DNA of 64,000 nucleotides from Pedobacter frigiditerrae (GTDB lineage: Bacteria > Bacteroidota > Bacteroidia > Sphingobacteriales > Sphingobacteriaceae). Both the position numbers and the translations under genes were made by a program. Within the stretch, counting starts at the first letter, position 1; the number at the start of each line of letters is the position of its first letter. Positions 63,882 to 64,000 of this stretch are shown in pieces. The notes under the pieces are model-generated. The model was not told where the DNA came from and searched no databases. It saw nothing but the letters and a program-made list of their open reading frames with translations. The stretch spans positions 1,116,001-1,180,000 of the forward strand of contig NZ_SJSK01000002.1 of NCBI RefSeq assembly GCF_004331645.1. Direction: 5' to 3'.

Positions 63882-64000
63882 ATGGCCGTATTTAACATTG
63901 ATATTGAACGATATTACCAGGAGATAAAGCAGCAAGGAAGAGAACTTAAGGGATTTTTTTGCATTCAGTACCCTGTTTATTGCATACATACAAATATCAG
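63882..64000 (+). CDS. Downstream partner gene of the helicase, 5-prime part only
   Basis: The ATG at 63882, 2 nt after the helicase stop, opens MAVFNIDIERYYQEIKQQGR and remains open to the window edge. The tight spacing shows translational coupling. Only about 39 residues are visible and no family can be assigned. Confidence 0.7.
   Translation, partial: MAVFNIDIERYYQEIKQQGRELKGFFCIQYPVYCIHTNI

Overview
The window looks like chromosome of a Bacteroidota member, most likely Sphingobacteriaceae (Pedobacter or Mucilaginibacter type). The evidence is a SusC/SusD glycan-uptake locus with DUF4998/DUF5000-type surface lipoproteins, AT-rich DNA, Bacteroidota-style promoters (TTG, 19-20 bp, TAACTTTG), and many AraC regulators with little Shine-Dalgarno signal. 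There is no rRNA or intact tRNA gene, CRISPR array, transposase or integrase.

Layout. (1) 1-18.3 kb is a polysaccharide utilisation locus read leftwards: SusC, SusD, two discoidin-like lipoproteins, GH95, aldose 1-epimerase, GH97 and the start of a GH36. A divergent AraC regulator and a convergent GH2 enzyme adjoin it. A 23-bp motif lies upstream of both susC and the GH2 gene, so one regulator probably drives both units. (2) 18.1-25.8 kb is an eroded accessory segment: a CheB-type methylesterase, then about 1.7 kb of non-coding DNA with four perfect 26-28 bp palindromes, three of them next to promoter -7 boxes. Next come an AbiE-like pair (AbiEi antitoxin, AbiEii nucleotidyltransferase) in an unusual convergent arrangement, and a second convergent pair of unknown genes. 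(3) 25.8-57.4 kb is a redox and regulator region: nine short-chain dehydrogenases (SDRs), an aldo/keto reductase, a quinone-oxidoreductase-like MDR protein, two alpha/beta hydrolases, NTF2-like proteins and two small ABM monooxygenases, with AraC, TetR, LysR, Crp and sigma-54-type regulators between them. A two-SDR cassette is present twice. TetR-type operator dyads can be read in front of several units. (4) 52-60 kb is gene-poor, with short ORF relics, a DUF892 protein, a response regulator and a truncated PAS/HisKA protein. (5) 60.0-64 kb holds a 1284-residue UPF1-like superfamily 1 helicase flanked by S1 RNA-binding domains, followed after 2 nt by a gene cut by the window edge.

How the genes may work together. 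The PUL would bind and import a glycan carrying alpha-galactosyl and L-fucosyl or L-galactosyl groups, and the periplasmic hydrolases would trim it. The SDR operons look like inducible detoxification or redox units, each paired with a regulator. Their substrates cannot be read from sequence. The most unusual parts are the palindrome-controlled convergent AbiE locus, the S1-helicase operon, and a family of short repeats and ORF relics shared between the 20-25 kb and 52-60 kb regions, which suggests repeated insertion and decay of mobile DNA.
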